Source of the DNA: Homalodisca vitripennis
Lineage: Eukaryota; Arthropoda; Insecta; Hemiptera; Cicadellidae
Length of the DNA stretch: 64,000 bases
Direction: 5' to 3'
Assembly: GCF_021130785.1 (NCBI RefSeq)
Contig: NC_060208.1
Location: forward strand, 170,184,501 to 170,248,500
Below the pieces are notes generated by a model, which was given only the letters and a program-made list of their open reading frames with translations, was not told the DNA's origin and did no database searches. A program made the translations under genes and the position numbers. This document shows, piece after piece, positions 9,062-19,266 of the stretch (within the stretch, counting starts at the first letter, position 1; each line of letters begins with the position of its first letter).

Positions 9062-10193
9062 ATGTCGTCCCCAAACATCAAGTTTAGTGTAAAACCAAGA
9101 AGTCAGTCAAGGCTGATATCAGTTAGTGAGGTTCCCGAAGACCCAGGACAAACCCCAAAGACATCTTGAGGAAGTAGGAACCGTAGCTGAAGTCGATTTA
9201 ATTCCCCTACCTGGTAGTGGTCCTGACGGTGAAGAGGAAGTAGAAGCTATGGCTGAAGCCAGGGGGCCTGTTATTACTCCAGGAAAGTTCAGGGGCGGAA
9301 TGGAGGACAACGTGGAGGAGTATCTAGCCCAATTTGGAAGAGTGGCAAAGGCCAATGGCTGGAACGAGGATACGATGTTGGTTATTCTCCCCTGTTACCT
9401 GGAAGGGGCCGCTCTGAAATGGTACGAAAACCTAGAGCAATCTTTAGGAGCCAATATCACCTGGGAGCGGGTAAAGAATGGAATGAAGGATACGTTTCAA
9501 GCAATCGCTTGGGATGAACAGATGGAGTTCCGACTGCGGATGCGGATGCAAGGGGAGGAAGAGCCCGTAGAATCGTATGTACAAGATGTGTTAAATTTGT
9601 GTTCAAAAGTGGACCCCGGAATGAACGAGAGAACTAAGATCAAACATGTTTTAAGATGATTAAGGCCATCGCTATTGGAGAAAGTGATGGTGATGACCAA
9701 TGACACTCTAGAAAGCCTACTGGCTAACGTAAGGAAGATCCAGACCGCACGTTTCATGGCTGGACAGCGGGTAGACCACCTACTGGGGGAAGTCTCATCA
9801 AAGGCGACAACTACAGGGAACGCCAGTCAGCCATCCAAGACGGAAAGAACACAGGAGCTAGAAAGCAAACTAGAAAACTTAACATCTGAATTTGCCAAGT
9901 TAAGCATGCGTCTTCTAGAACAGCAGGAGAAGAATCGAGATACACGAGGCCGCATGACTGAGAACAATAAGCAACAGCCAAGGGTTCAGTTCGAAGTTCC
10001 GAGGGAAAGAAGAGCACAAGATGGTGAACAGTATGGAAGGTGGAACCGAGGGAGAGCAAGAGGAGCCTACTCCACCTCGAATCGTGGAAGAACTAGTGAC
10101 GGTCGAGTGATATGCTACCAGTGCAATAGACCCGGTCATTATGCTGTTGCCTGTCGCTCAGGAAATCAGGGAAACGACAGAGGGAATCACTAA
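9062..10193 (+). pseudogene. gag: Gag of the gypsy-type element, one frameshift and one stop
   Basis: Structural protein that packages the RNA. The N-terminus starts at ATG 9062; the frame changes between about 9130 and 9166, and an in-frame TGA at 9657-9659 interrupts it. The middle part (about 9290-9660) has the helical, Trp-containing look of a Ty3 capsid (for example LKWYENLEQ, and YLEGAALKW). The C-terminal part is basic with Arg/Gly repeats and a classical CCHC zinc knuckle, CYQCNRPGHYAVAC, at 10113-10154, spacing C-x2-C-x4-H-x4-C, which binds RNA. The stop is at 10191-10193. The protease frame is open across this end in the -1 frame, so a -1 shift is the likely expression route, as in other members of the family. 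Confidence 0.85.
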
Positions 10194-10219
10194 ATCAGGG
10201 AGCGAGTGGTTCCGCTAGA

Positions 10220-11003
10220 ATGAGCTCCCAACAACAGAGGGAACATCCTAATGAACAGAGGATGAGCGTCTTGTGCCAAGAACATGAGCACCGAGAATGG
10301 CATGACACATGGAGGAGATACAACCGTAATCCACGCCATGAGTATCGCCGTGGGGATTTTACCAACGCTATAGCCAAGGAATTCCCTCGTCCCAGTACTG
10401 TTAGGACCGTGGGAGTATTGGAAATAAAAGGAAAATTAAATCAGAGGACAATGCCAATAATATTAGATACTGGGGCCTGTGTGAGTTGTGTTGATGAGAA
10501 TCTGGTAGCCAACGTGAGAGACAGGATTAAAGCAGTACAAGGAATGAATGTTAAGACAGCCACCGATGAGCCAGTACAGATTTTGGGTAGAATAGAAATT
10601 ATCTTAGAAATCAGCCACTGTGTGATATTGTTCCCAGTGTTTGTGGCCAAAGGAGTGGGTGACTGTTGAATCTTGGGTAACGATTTCCACCTGAAGTTTG
10701 GTACAACAATAGATTTCTCGAGGAGAAGAGCCCAATTTATAATCGCCAATGGAAGAAAAATCTCAGTAGATTTCCTCAGCGCGGAAAAAAGACGCCAAGT
10801 ATTTGCGTCCACCTCCAGACCCCTCGTGGTTGAAGCACATACAGTTTGAAGAAAGACAACAGATACAGGCGAGAGTAATATGTGATGATTCTACTGAACT
10901 CCCTCCAAGAAGTCAGAGACTCCTGAAAATTAAGTACGAAGGTTTGTTGCCCACGTTAGGAGTTAACCAAAGGAAGGAATATTTAGAGAAAAATCTGTTC
11001 TAG
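10220..11003 (+). pseudogene. Aspartic protease and pol N-terminal region, broken
   Basis: Retroviral-type protease that cleaves Gag and Pol. The active-site triad DTG lies at 10466-10474 (context ILDTGACVSCV), and the conserved ILGNDF helix region near 10670-10687 follows an in-frame TGA at 10667-10669. From about 10803 to 11003 the sequence is open only in another frame, after which the original frame resumes into RT: two compensating indels flank a 200-bp stretch. In the intact state this would be one polyprotein with the RT frame, which is the same frame as the DTG segment. 10220 is the first ATG in the frame; the frame is open upstream into gag, so it is not a certain start. Confidence 0.75.
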
Positions 11004-13909
11004 TGCCCTACGGATTGACTCACGCCGAGCCACCTAACCAAGTATTGGTGATGAATCTGGCAGATGATAAAAAGTGCCTACAAAGAGGCGAAGTGTTAGC
11101 GGAGGTATATGAAATTTGTGAACTGCGAGAAGAACCGACCAGCGAAGTCGAGGGAGCAAGACAAGAAAAGAGCGAGCTTGAGGAGGTAAACATAGATATT
11201 AATCCGCAATTATCCCCAGAGAAAAGAAAAGCCCTACTTAAACTGCTGACAGAGTTTAGAGACCGCTTTGCCTGGAATAAATCTCAAATAGGACGAACAA
11301 ACGTGTGTGAACTGGCCATTCCACTCACTGACGATACCCTAGTGCATCAACCTCCCTATAGGGTGTCGCATCGTGAGCGAGAGATTATCAGGGAGCAGGT
11401 GGATGAAATGCTAACGAAAGGAGTCATTCGGAAAAGTAACAGCGCTTACGCATCTCCAGTTGTACTCGTAAAGAAGAAGAACGACACATGGAGGTTCTGT
11501 GTAGATTACCATAAATTGAACCTATGTATCCAAGATCTAGCGTATCCCTTATCATTAATTGGAGATATATTGACATACTTGAACGGATGTCAATGGTTCT
11601 GCACCCTAGACATGAACTCTGGTTATTGGCAAATACCAATTAAGGAGGAGGATAAGCACAAAACTGCTTTTATAATGGCAGACGGCCTTTGGAAGTGGGA
11701 ATGTACCCCCTTTGGACTCAAGACTAGCCCAGCGGTGTTCCAGAGATGTATGGACCAGGTACTAGCAGGGTTGAAATGGGGGAGCTGTCTGGTTTACCTC
11801 GATGACGTATTAGTCATGGCACCAGCATATGATGACATGTTGAGCAGATTAAGGCAGGTCTTGGAAAGGCTTAGATCAGCCTCTATGACTCTTAATCCAA
11901 CCAAATGTTCGTTCGGGTATAGCGAAGTCAAGATCTTAGGACATACGGTAAACGCCCAAGGTATAAGTCCAAACCCTGACAAGATACAAGTAGTAAAAGA
12001 CTTTGAGGCTCCAAGACGACTAAGAACTCTGCGATCCTTTATTGGTATGTGTAATTATTACAGATCTTTTGTGCCGGATTTCTTTAAGGTAGTTGGTCCT
12101 TTAGTCCATCTTACCAGGAAGGATGTAAGATTCCATTGGGGTCCTGAACAGGAGGCAGCCTTTGTAGATCTGAAGGAGCGCCTGACATCAGCTCCAATTC
12201 TGAGACATTTTGACCCAAAGTTGCCCATTGAGTTGCACACTGATGCGAGTGACCAAGGAGTAGGCGCAGCCCTTATGCAAAAGGATGGAGAGACATTGCT
12301 TCCAGTAGCGTATGGTTCACGAAGGTTATCGGATGCCGAGAAGAAATACACTACAACTGAGAAAGAGTGCATCGCTGTGGTCTGGGCGGCGCAACATTTT
12401 AGGCAGTTCTTATGGGGCCGAAAGTTTACTATAGTGGTGGACCACCACGCGCTATGTTGGTTAGACAAGAACAGAGACCTGTCGGGCAGACTGGGCCGTT
12501 GGGCTCTCAAACTTATGGAATTTGATTACAAGATTAAACGCAAGCAAGGGAGATTGCACGTGGTACCAGACTGTCTATCAAGGAATCACGGAGAGGTAGA
12601 CGATCTGGAGGATCAGGACAAGACCAATGATATCCCAATGTTAGCAATTAACCTGAAAGATCTCACCAGTCTACAGAGAGAAGATCCCGATTGCAAGAGG
12701 ATAATAGAAGCAGTTCAAGACCCCGACGGAGCAGCTAGCGCAGATCGACGGTTGGCTAAGAGCTTTATAGTTGAAGACGGGTTACTATATAAGAAGAATG
12801 TCGCACATGTAGGTCACAAGAAGTTACTAGTGATCCCAAAAAGTATCAGAGATGAGGTGTTATTTGAATGTCATGACAGTCCGTTATCTGGCGGCCATCT
12901 GGGGTTCAGTAAAACATTCTTCAAGATAAAAAGCAGATACTACTGGCCAAATATGGTTAAGGAAGTTGAACGATACGTAAAAACGTGCCCGGACTGCCAG
13001 AGTCGCAAGACACCCAAACGAGCAGCCGCAGGGTTCTTACAACCTATTCCCGTGGGACAGCCATTAGATACCATAGGAGTGGACTTCTTGGGACCGTTTC
13101 CGAGGTCAGCGAAAGGGAATGTGTATATAATAGTAGCAGTAGACTACGCCACAAAGTGGGCAGAGGCCGAGGCAACGAGAACCACGACTGCTGAAACAAT
13201 AGCGAGGTTCCTAGTAAACAGGATAATCTGTAAGTTCGGATGCCCAAAGAAGATATTGTCAGATAGGGGGACGAATTTCACATCCTCCTTGGTGAAAGAA
13301 TTGTTAAAAGGATTGGGAATACGACCAGTATTTACAACTGCCTACCACCCCATGTGTAATGGATTGACAGAACATTTTAACGGTACTTTGGCCCAAATGC
13401 TGTCGAATTATGTCAGCACTAACCAGAGAGACCGGGATTTGTATGTAAGCCTTACTTGCTCTAGCTATAACACATCTGTACAAGAGACAACTCGACACAC
13501 ACCCTTCTTCCTTATGTATGGTCGAGAAGCACGACTCCCCATAGACGTGTCCCTACGCCAAAATGCGTCAGAGGACCCACAAGTCGAGGAAGTGCTGGAG
13601 AGAGTTCAGAAGTGCCGTGAAGACGTACAGAAGATAATCAGCGGTTCACAGAAGAAGCAGAAACAGAGGTTTGATAGGACCCATCGACATGTGGAATTTG
13701 AACCAGGGGATCAAGTAATGGTGTGGACTCCCATCCGCAAGAAGGGTAGATCGACTAAGCTGATACACAGATGGTATGGACCATACCAGGTCGAGGCTAA
13801 GCTATCGGACGTGAACTACGTGATACTAGTCACCAAAGGAAAGAAGCCTCCGTTCCAGGACACAATTCACGTTAGTCGGCTGAAGCGGTACTACCCTAGG
13901 ACACTGTGA
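11003..13909 (+). CDS. pol: Pol: reverse transcriptase, RNase H, integrase (open, 968 codons)
   Basis: Copies the element RNA into DNA and inserts it. Domains in order: RT from about residue 100 with the catalytic YLDD at residue 265 (11795-11806); RNase H with HTDAS, its first Asp at residue 414; integrase zinc-binding HHCC domain from His624 (HDSPLSGGHLGF ... CPDC); integrase core with D694, D754, E790, spacing D59D35E as expected; and a GPY/F-type module near residue 925 (RWYGPYQVEAKL), ending ...YYPRTL. All catalytic residues seen are present. The first codon is a GTG after a frame break, so this is the downstream part of a longer polyprotein rather than a natural start. The contrast between this unbroken frame and the damaged neighbours suggests either a young copy or a local assembly effect. 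Confidence 0.93.
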   Translation: MPYGLTHAEPPNQVLVMNLADDKKCLQRGEVLAEVYEICELREEPTSEVEGARQEKSELEEVNIDINPQLSPEKRKALLKLLTEFRDRFAWNKSQIGRTNVCELAIPLTDDTLVHQPPYRVSHREREIIREQVDEMLTKGVIRKSNSAYASPVVLVKKKNDTWRFCVDYHKLNLCIQDLAYPLSLIGDILTYLNGCQWFCTLDMNSGYWQIPIKEEDKHKTAFIMADGLWKWECTPFGLKTSPAVFQRCMDQVLAGLKWGSCLVYLDDVLVMAPAYDDMLSRLRQVLERLRSASMTLNPTKCSFGYSEVKILGHTVNAQGISPNPDKIQVVKDFEAPRRLRTLRSFIGMCNYYRSFVPDFFKVVGPLVHLTRKDVRFHWGPEQEAAFVDLKERLTSAPILRHFDPKLPIELHTDASDQGVGAALMQKDGETLLPVAYGSRRLSDAEKKYTTTEKECIAVVWAAQHFRQFLWGRKFTIVVDHHALCWLDKNRDLSGRLGRWALKLMEFDYKIKRKQGRLHVVPDCLSRNHGEVDDLEDQDKTNDIPMLAINLKDLTSLQREDPDCKRIIEAVQDPDGAASADRRLAKSFIVEDGLLYKKNVAHVGHKKLLVIPKSIRDEVLFECHDSPLSGGHLGFSKTFFKIKSRYYWPNMVKEVERYVKTCPDCQSRKTPKRAAAGFLQPIPVGQPLDTIGVDFLGPFPRSAKGNVYIIVAVDYATKWAEAEATRTTTAETIARFLVNRIICKFGCPKKILSDRGTNFTSSLVKELLKGLGIRPVFTTAYHPMCNGLTEHFNGTLAQMLSNYVSTNQRDRDLYVSLTCSSYNTSVQETTRHTPFFLMYGREARLPIDVSLRQNASEDPQVEEVLERVQKCREDVQKIISGSQKKQKQRFDRTHRHVEFEPGDQVMVWTPIRKKGRSTKLIHRWYGPYQVEAKLSDVNYVILVTKGKKPPFQDTIHVSRLKRYYPRTL

Positions 13910-14430
13910 GAGGGTTATGGTAAACAAAACAAAATGGACTAAAAGTAGTTGTAAATAATATTTAGTAAAAGGTAGATTAATAATTATTAATGTAGGACCA
14001 TGTTCAATTTTTGGACTTTCCAATTTATTGTGAATTGTAGTGAGTGGTAGTAAAAACCTTAACATTAGTGCACGAAATGAGGAACTCATGAAGGTGTGCT
14101 TCACGACAATCAATAGCCGGTGAATGAACTATGAACGTGCCGTCAGCAAGATCAAAGTTTGAACGGAAGGGGAGAGTGTGAAGACCTTGCTGAGGACAAT
14201 TAGTTCGGTTAGTGTCGGTGTCGCGTGGACATAAGTGAACTGAAGACAACTTGAGTCCCATAATCGTGGTTCATTATATATATTCATATACGTTTATTCT
14301 CAGAACTGATTTAATAATTTTCCAATAATTGCTATTTATCGTACAGTGTTTAACATTTTATTTCTTGTTTAATTGTGTTACTTGTGTGTGTACCTAAGTC
14401 CTGACAGAGACAGGAACGAGGTGAGCGACT
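13910..14430. other. Spacer between pol and env
   Basis: Non-coding in the sense direction. In envelope-bearing elements the spliced env message would use an acceptor in such a region; none was assigned. Confidence 0.4.
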
Positions 14431-16391
14431 ATGGAATACCAGATAGCGGTGATGTATCTAGTTACGTGTAAGTGTATTTTGTGTGCAGTCGCAGTTACCG
14501 GGATGCACAGCGACACCCGGGTGCCGATATCTGTAACTACAGGGATGTACTGGAAAGAGATACCCGAGATGGTGATGTACGAGTCATCAGTTCCTCTAGT
14601 GTATCAAAGTGTGTTGCCAGAGGTCGATATGGCTCATTTGTCACTGCCAGAGAATAATGGTTTTTGTAACAAAGTATTAAATGATCCCCAATGTATGTTG
14701 TTCGCATGGATTCTTCAGGCCGATAAAAGAATAGGACAGCAAGTGAAATGGCTGAACTCGAGCCTCAGTGGGAAATCCGATGTATATGTAAAGTCTAATA
14801 GTATGTCTGCTAGAGTCCAGAGGAGTTTAAGTGTGATAGGAGATTTCGCCCATTGGTGCTGTGGAGTAGTAACGACTAAACGACAGTTAAAACCTTTATT
14901 CACTAATCAATATTTAATGTCAAAATTTGAAAATAGCTTAAGTGAGCAAGTAACTGAAGCCTTTTCAGAAATAGAGAATGTCAATTTAGGTATGAAGAAT
15001 TACAGTGCAGAAGTAGAGAGGACCTTCGCACGTGTCGTGGATGTTGGCGTTAACATAACCAAGTTAATCGATCGATTTCAGAAGCAGGAATTCACAAACT
15101 AACAGAGAAATGATCACAAGAGTTTTAGTTTGTTACAGGTGAGCGCGCACCATACAGTACGTCTGTTACAATTGTTACAACTTGTTACACGCCTAGAGAT
15201 ATTGAGTCAATGTCGAGAGGGGAAGATCCCGAATTCTATAATAACTGCAGATAAGCTAAGAGAGGATTTAACAAAATTAACAGTTGCATTAAAAGCGGAC
15301 AGCTATGACCTAGCGATACCAGTGGGGGAAGTATCTAAATACCTTAAGCTAGAAATAGCTGATTGTGTAATTTTCTGGTAACTCAATCCTAATAAATTTG
15401 CAGATTCCAATCAAGAAACTTACGTCCCAATGGAGATTGTATACCCCTTTAATAATACCTTTCGCGTGGAATAACCAGACTTGTACCATTAAGCAGGAAA
15501 CGTCATTTTTGGTTAACAGTGAAGACAGTATGGTAGTATGGTAGCCTTGCAGCACTGTCAGCCGAATATTAATCCACTATGCTATGTCCCTAGATACGCC
15601 GGTGACGCCGTGTCCGGTTCACGTTGCCCTAGAAAAACATTTATGGGTGCGACCATTCAAGAGCTGAGCTCACTATGTGTATTTTCATGTGTGTCAGGTG
15701 ACGTGCCACTTATCACCCAGATAGACGACTTCACCTATGTACTAACCCATATTGTTGAGCATTTAGAGTTTGTGTGCAGGTACACTTCGAACACTACAGT
15801 TAAGATAACAGAGCGTAAGAGCCTGGGTGCACTACACGTGAGAGTGCCGTGTGATTGTAGCTTAGTCGCTGACTCCCACATTTTGGTTTCAGAAAGCTAT
15901 CCGTGTAGACAGGAAGCGGATAAGTTAGCTGTGGCACACATACTTCCAGCTTCGAGGTCAAAATTAAAAACTTTGAAAATCACCTCTAAAATTAATCATG
16001 TTTCCAGCACTTTCGAGACACTAGACGAATGCTTAGACAACGAATGGCCTAGTCAGCTGCCGCACTGGAATTTATCTTTTTCAGAACATAGAAAGTTAGA
16101 GAGCCCGACGCTTAAGGTTTTGTCAGTGGAGAGGGGCATGTATACATCACTGTCAGCCGTGCTGCACTCCATTTATTTTTGTTTACTAACCATAATTGTT
16201 GTGAGAAATCCCCATCTAGTAGGCTTAGGTATAGGAACATTTGTGAGAGCAGAAAATGAAATATTCTCCCCGAATCAGGAAACAATTTATTGTGGATTTA
16301 TTTTGTGGCATTATTAATAATATTGGTTCTGATTGGTTGTCGGTACGTCGTGGGATTATGGGTAAACTGGAGATCCAAGGTATCGAGATGA
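14431..16391 (+). pseudogene. Env-like glycoprotein, decayed
   Basis: About 650 residues as a class I style surface protein. Starts at ATG 14431 with a hydrophobic signal peptide (residues 1-23). A furin-type site RVQR at 14812-14823 is followed by SLSVIGDFAHWCC, as expected for a fusion segment behind a cleavage site, then a heptad-like helical part (14900-15090) containing Asn-glycosylation motifs. A C-terminal hydrophobic helix (YFVALLIILVLIG, about 16295-16333) with a short basic tail ends at TGA 16389-16391. Lesions: TAA at 15100-15102 in frame; frame changes near 15385, near 15535 and near 16285. The layout resembles the baculovirus F / errantivirus envelope group; sequence identity was not tested. 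As assembled it cannot make a full protein. Confidence 0.7.
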
Positions 16392-18410
16392 AAAGGCGAC
16401 GACATAGCGATGACCGCCAAACGTGACGTCAGAGACGATGGCTTGCCAAAGAACTTACCTATCACGGAGGTCGATGGAAAGGAGCTGAGAATCACTCTTG
16501 AATGGTGGGACCAAGTTTCGTGATCAGGTATAAAGGATACCAGGTAATCGTTGTAAACCATAGGTAAACTTCGGAGGTAAACTGTATAACTGTGAACGTT
16601 ATAGTGTATGATTAATAAAATATATTATTTCAGGAGATTATTGTTATCATGAATTCGTAAACATGTAAGTCCAGTGTGTGAATGAAAATGTGGGGAGTGT
16701 GAAAGTTTGAATGAAAAAAAACCGAGTGGCCACTCAGAGTGAATGTGATGTGAATATGAGTGTTAGCTAATATAAGAGTTTATATTCCAAAACTTTTTAT
16801 TATGATTGACTAGGTGAAATACATGTTCTGTTTTCAGCGGTACGTATACATACGCCAATATCAGCGTGGAATGGTTAGAAGTTGATTTTGACTAATAATA
16901 ATTAAAATGTAAACTCATAATTATTCTGTAAATACAGGGGACCCTTGAAATAGTTTTAGAATTCCTAGATTAGGTTAAGACTTAATGTTTAAGAGGATTG
17001 GTACGTCGCAATGACATAATAATTTGTTAGTAAAATATAATTGCCTATTGTATTATAACACTGATGTAAAACATTTAATAATAATTTATATTGTTCTTCC
17101 AGTTGTCATTAACGTAATTATGAATTAAGCGTTGACAAGTTAGTTTCTAAGATTGTAACACCGTATACGAAACCAAATGTTGTATATGGTTATGCTAACC
17201 AATGTTAAGAACTAAGTAATTACTTTTGTAATTTGTTTGTAATTTGGGGAATAAAAATAATCAAGTATTAACTTTTCAATGCATACAAAGTAACTTATAA
17301 GTTGTTCGGGTAGCCTATAGTTAGCTATTAACATATTCTTGTGTGGTATTGAGGTAGTTATGTTAAAAGGTAGTTAGATGTATGTAAAGAATAAAATTTA
17401 AGAGATAAGAGCTTTGTTGAAAAACAAAGTCATTTCATGCTAAGTCTTAGAACACCGGTGGGAAGTCCAGTAGCTCAGAGCCAGGTGACCCGAGAGGTCA
17501 GGTGACCAGAGAGGCCGGACGGCTACTGCTGACCACAGCTACTTTTGTCACGTAGACACTGCCGCTGTTCACAACTTCAGTTACAAAACTTTTGTACCAC
17601 CTCTTGCACTGTAAAATATCTGTATCCTGTAGTACATGGTTTACGCTTATAATGTCCTACTATAGTTTGTTTCACTTGTCTATGTTAATGAGTAGGAAGA
17701 TGTCAAATATCTAGAATAGCCTTATCGTGGACTTATAATTACAATTATTTAGTTTGGGTCCCTATAATAATATCCACTTTGTAAGGTTATTATCTATAAA
17801 AAAAACGTGTTTTTTGCAATAGTAAGTTATAGTATGGGTAGATAATAAGGATTAATTACTAGTTAGTAATTTGGTAAATAGTTCTAATAATAATATTATC
17901 ATGTTTGAATTGGAATATCGTCATTGTACTAGATCATAAGAAAGGGCAATATAGAGGATTAATATATTTTGTTTTGTATGACTCGCACAGAACAGCTGAA
18001 TGGTTCCGGAATGTGTCATGAACTCATTTATTCATATACAATTATAATTTCTCGCTTCAAGTAATTATAAAGACATGTAAAGTTGATTAATGTATTTGTA
18101 ATATAAAATGTCGAATATACCTACACGTAAGGATAGATGTATAATATAAGGGAATGGACACCACCGCGGGTATTTAAGAGTAAGTTTCTATGAACTAATG
18201 TTTCTGTCAAATAAATGCGATTACACCAATAGCAAACATTGCTAACTAGAGTAGGTAGATAGGCTCTCGTAGGACAACATGTTTTTGTAGAAGGCAAACC
18301 TTTGTGAGGAACGATTCATTGCCTGTTGCTGGAATAACATTAAAATTAATAAACTTTCCCTGGAAATGTATTAGTGAAGCGGTACCGATGGGAGCGAACG
18401 ACTGAGGCTC
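16392..18410. other. Non-coding region right of env; possible undefined LTR
   Basis: A purine-rich tract (about 16691-16725, with GTGGGGAGTG and GAATGAAAAAAAA) could be a polypurine tract. Around 17.45-17.60 kb composition becomes less AT-rich, and at 18165-18215 there is TATTTAAG followed by AATAAATG, an LTR-like pairing. Because no second copy is in the window this stays unproven. No ORF recognised. Confidence 0.3.
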
Positions 18411-18690
18411 GTGATCGGGCCGTCCCAACGCCAGAGACTTTATGTGTGATCGAGCCGTCCCAACTTCAGAGACTTTATGTGTGATCGGGCCGTCCCAACG
18501 CCAGAGACTTTATGTGTGATCGAGCCGTCCCAACTTCAGAGACTTTATGTGTGATCGGGCCGTCCCAACGCCAGAGACTTTATGTGTGATCGAGCCGTCC
18601 CAACTTCAGAGACTTTATGTGTGATCGGGCCGTCCCAACGCCAGAGACTTTATGTGTGATCGAGCCGTCCCAACACCAGAGACTTTATGT
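18411..18690. repeat. 35-bp tandem repeat with alternating A/B units (8 copies)
   Basis: Eight units of exactly 35 bp start at 18411, 18446, 18481, 18516, 18551, 18586, 18621 and 18656. Odd units read GTGATCGGGC...ACGCCAG, even units GTGATCGAGC...ACTTCAG; the last unit has ACACCAG. The strict alternation makes the real period 70 bp: the doublet was amplified as a whole. Confidence 0.97.
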
Positions 18691-18981
18691 GCCAGTGTAA
18701 ATGACTGTCCCTGAGAAGTGGCTGCCGCAGTGTCGTTGTTTCCCATGTGTTTCCTCCACATCTAAAGACAACTATTGACTGTTGGAGAAACCCCGACCGC
18801 TAGCCACACTGTTAGCGATACGCGGCGAAACGTGAGGGTAGACGCCATGGTAACTTGTGCACGTGACCCAGCCGCCCAGCTGAACACAACCAAGGGACCA
18901 GCTGCCAGGGCCTGGAAGAATGAAGAAGACGAACTCCTAGAGGGCATCCACCCCAACAACCACCCTTAATTTGGCTGGGGG
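18691..18981. other. Likely 3' internal end of another LTR element
   Basis: Less AT-rich than its surroundings, with a 64-codon frame (18775-18969) of acidic and Ala-rich residues ending just before a G-rich tract (CTGGGGGTG) that touches the probable LTR. It may be the tail of that element's internal region. The protein was not recognised. Confidence 0.3.
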
Positions 18982-19266
18982 TGTGTGACGTCGGGGCCCA
19001 TGTTCCCGCCGTCTGGAAGTACTGGAGGGGGAGGTCAGCAAGGTGAGCGCCCGAGGCGGTGTGTACGTCAGAGGACTCCGGCGCGAGCGGACGTCCGAGC
19101 TCCCTGAGGGCCGATCTAGTGTAGGGCTTAGCCTAGTGATGGTCGTGACGCGTGGTGTCCGTGGGTTCGGAAGTGTTGTTGTTTAAGTTAATAAAGTTGC
19201 TGTAATCTGAGCTGCGTTTGGTTCCTGAGTACACCCCTTCGCCCCAGCTGAGCAGGAGGCGTGACA
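18982..19266 (+). mobile_element. Probable LTR (3' or solo) of a second LTR retroelement
   Basis: A 285-bp GC-rich block that begins TGTGTGACG and ends GCGTGACA, so it has TG...CA ends, with GTTAATAAAG (a polyadenylation signal) at about 19187-19196 followed by CTGTAATCTGAGCTG. Base composition breaks sharply to AT-rich sequence after 19266. No second copy is present in the window, hence the call rests on ends, signal and composition only. Confidence 0.45.

Larger units (their letters stand above)
9062..16391 (+). mobile_element. Ty3/gypsy-type endogenous retroelement with env-like gene
   Basis: Gene order gag, protease, RT-RNase H-integrase, env, all on the plus strand, is that of insect Metaviridae with an envelope (errantivirus-like). 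Pol is intact over 968 codons while gag, protease and env carry nonsense and frame changes, so this copy cannot express a full set as assembled. Neither LTR could be defined: no sequence left of 9062 recurs right of 16391. The right LTR may lie within 16.4-18.3 kb, where a TATTTAAG and an AATAAA occur (18.17 and 18.21 kb). Confidence 0.85.

Noticed and set aside
12058..13498. Minus-strand frames inside pol
   Set aside because: Antisense shadows of the well-supported pol frame.
18411..18690. CRISPR array
   Set aside because: Units are contiguous with no unique spacers, and the context is eukaryotic.
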